This document shows positions 63,044 to 64,000 of a stretch of 64,000 nt of DNA, one piece after another. The notes under the pieces are model-generated. The model saw only the letters and a list, made by a program, of their open reading frames with translations, ran no database searches and was not told the origin of the DNA. Source of the DNA: Gonium pectorale (taxonomy: Eukaryota > Chlorophyta > Chlorophyceae > Chlamydomonadales > Volvocaceae); assembly GCA_001584585.1 (NCBI GenBank), contig LSYV01000020.1, positions 108,498-172,497 of the forward strand. Reading direction: 5' to 3'. How positions within the stretch are numbered: the first letter of the stretch is position 1; each line of letters starts with the position of its first letter. The translations under genes and the position numbers were made by a program.

Positions 63044-64000
63044 CGTTATTGCTATACCGCAAAAGGTACACGGTGGCGATCAAGCAAACCGTCTATTGAG
63101 TCGATCCTCTGCAAGGCGGTCACGACATGTTACGACGCTGAGCAAACCAGGCCGATCCCTCAGACCATAGACTTAGGATAACATTATTATGTTCGTGTCT
63201 CTGTTGGGCTTTTGCAGGCGACCGAGAAACACGCGCGTGCACGTGCCAAACCGTGGTGCCAAACCGTGACGCCAAACCCAAGTTGCGACGCCGTAGCTTG
63301 ACGACCTCTGTAAGCGGCCAAGTGAGGGACGTTACATTTTTGGGGGAAACGGGGTAAGGGTGACGCGAGCTAATTGTTGGGGGCGCCGATGCGCCCTGGC
63401 CAAGGTGCCGAACACCAACCGCAAACGGTCCCACGCCAGCACACGCCCCCCCAAGGGGCAGGCGGCATCCATGACAGCGTTACCAGGTACGAGCAGCCGT
63501 CATGCTCTGTACTGCACGCACATCCACGGGCGGGGCAGCGCGGACAGCACGGAGCTCCAACCGACAATTACCCGTAGGACAGGTTACAGGTTACAGGTTA
63601 CACGTCCGTCAAAGCCGGGGGGGGGGGCATGGACGAATTGCGAATATTGGGGTGGGGAAGCGGGTTATGGTCCTCGTCTCTACCGGTACCCCGCTTCAGC
63701 GCCTGACGCCGAAGTATCGCGTGCCTGGTATCCCAGACAAAAGCACGGCCCAGCTGAGACGCTACCAAGCAGCGCACCAGATGCCAACCAGCGGGGGGCT
63801 CTCGCGGTGCTAAGCGCCAACTTTCACATGCTGACCACCACAGGGGGGCCTTATGCCGTGTGCACCCACCTACGGTACCAGGCGAGCGCATCCCCCCCCC
63901 CCGCCGCCACGGGCGCAATCGTCTCCCTCCGCTTCGTCTAGCCGGCCAAGCACGCTTCCAAGCACAGTCCACCGGTCCGCATGCCCGACCTCCTGCCCCC
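63044..64000. other. Region upstream of malate dehydrogenase
   Basis: No gene seen. It should contain the MDH promoter and leader on minus. Small repeats include GTGCCAAACCGT-like units (63241-63282) and GGTTACA three times (about 63580-63601) followed by CGTCAAAGCC. Confidence 0.5.

Overview
The window is nuclear DNA from a green alga, most likely a volvocine chlorophyte related to Chlamydomonas, Gonium or Volvox. The evidence is GC-rich coding sequence, many short introns with GTGCGT/GTGAGT-type donors and GCAG acceptors, TGTAA polyadenylation signals, a plant-type SNF4/KIN-beta-gamma subunit, an axonemal dynein and a nuclear accD. I assembled the gene models by hand. Each exon chain below keeps an open frame with matching intron phases from start to stop, or to the window edge for the first gene. 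The exact exon borders are inference from splice consensus and protein similarity.

Layout. 356-5053 (-): the first ten exons of an unrecognised secreted protein built from Ala/Gln repeats with an APTP proline tract; its 3' end lies beyond base 1. 8883-13199 (+): SNF4/KIN-beta-gamma (CBM48 plus CBS domains), 9 exons, with a 36-base N gap in one intron. 16768-40884 (-): a 52-exon inner-arm dynein heavy chain of the DNAH10/DHC10 (I1 1-beta) type, about 4650 residues. A split elongator tRNA-Met gene lies on the opposite strand inside one of its introns. 43699-46662 (-): geranylgeranyl diphosphate synthase. 47081-50707 (+): SAPS-domain regulatory subunit of PP6-type phosphatase. 52067-52894 (-): RPAC2/AC19 subunit of RNA polymerases I and III. 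53240-53729 (+): ribosomal protein eL36. 55060-58972 (+): acetyl-CoA carboxylase carboxyltransferase beta (accD), plastid-targeted. 60066-63043 (-): mitochondrial NAD-malate dehydrogenase.

Gene arrangement. GGPP synthase/SAPS and RPAC2/eL36 are divergent pairs with short shared upstream regions (418 and 345 bp). The second pair joins two ribosome-biogenesis genes. accD and malate dehydrogenase converge on a single near-palindromic TTACA...TGTAA signal. Functions are otherwise mixed housekeeping: motility, energy sensing, isoprenoid and fatty-acid precursor supply, TCA cycle, transcription and translation. There is no operon logic.

The least explained locus is the Ala/Gln-repeat secreted protein at the left edge. 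It has a signal peptide, regularly spaced N-glycosylation sequons, exon-sized repeat modules and a coding minisatellite, so it looks like an extracellular-matrix or silk-like polymer. The long intergenic stretches (5.1-8.9, 13.2-16.8, 40.9-43.7, 50.7-52.1, 53.7-55.1 and 63.0-64.0 kb) show no gene I can support, only small repeats and one dispersed ~110-bp element.
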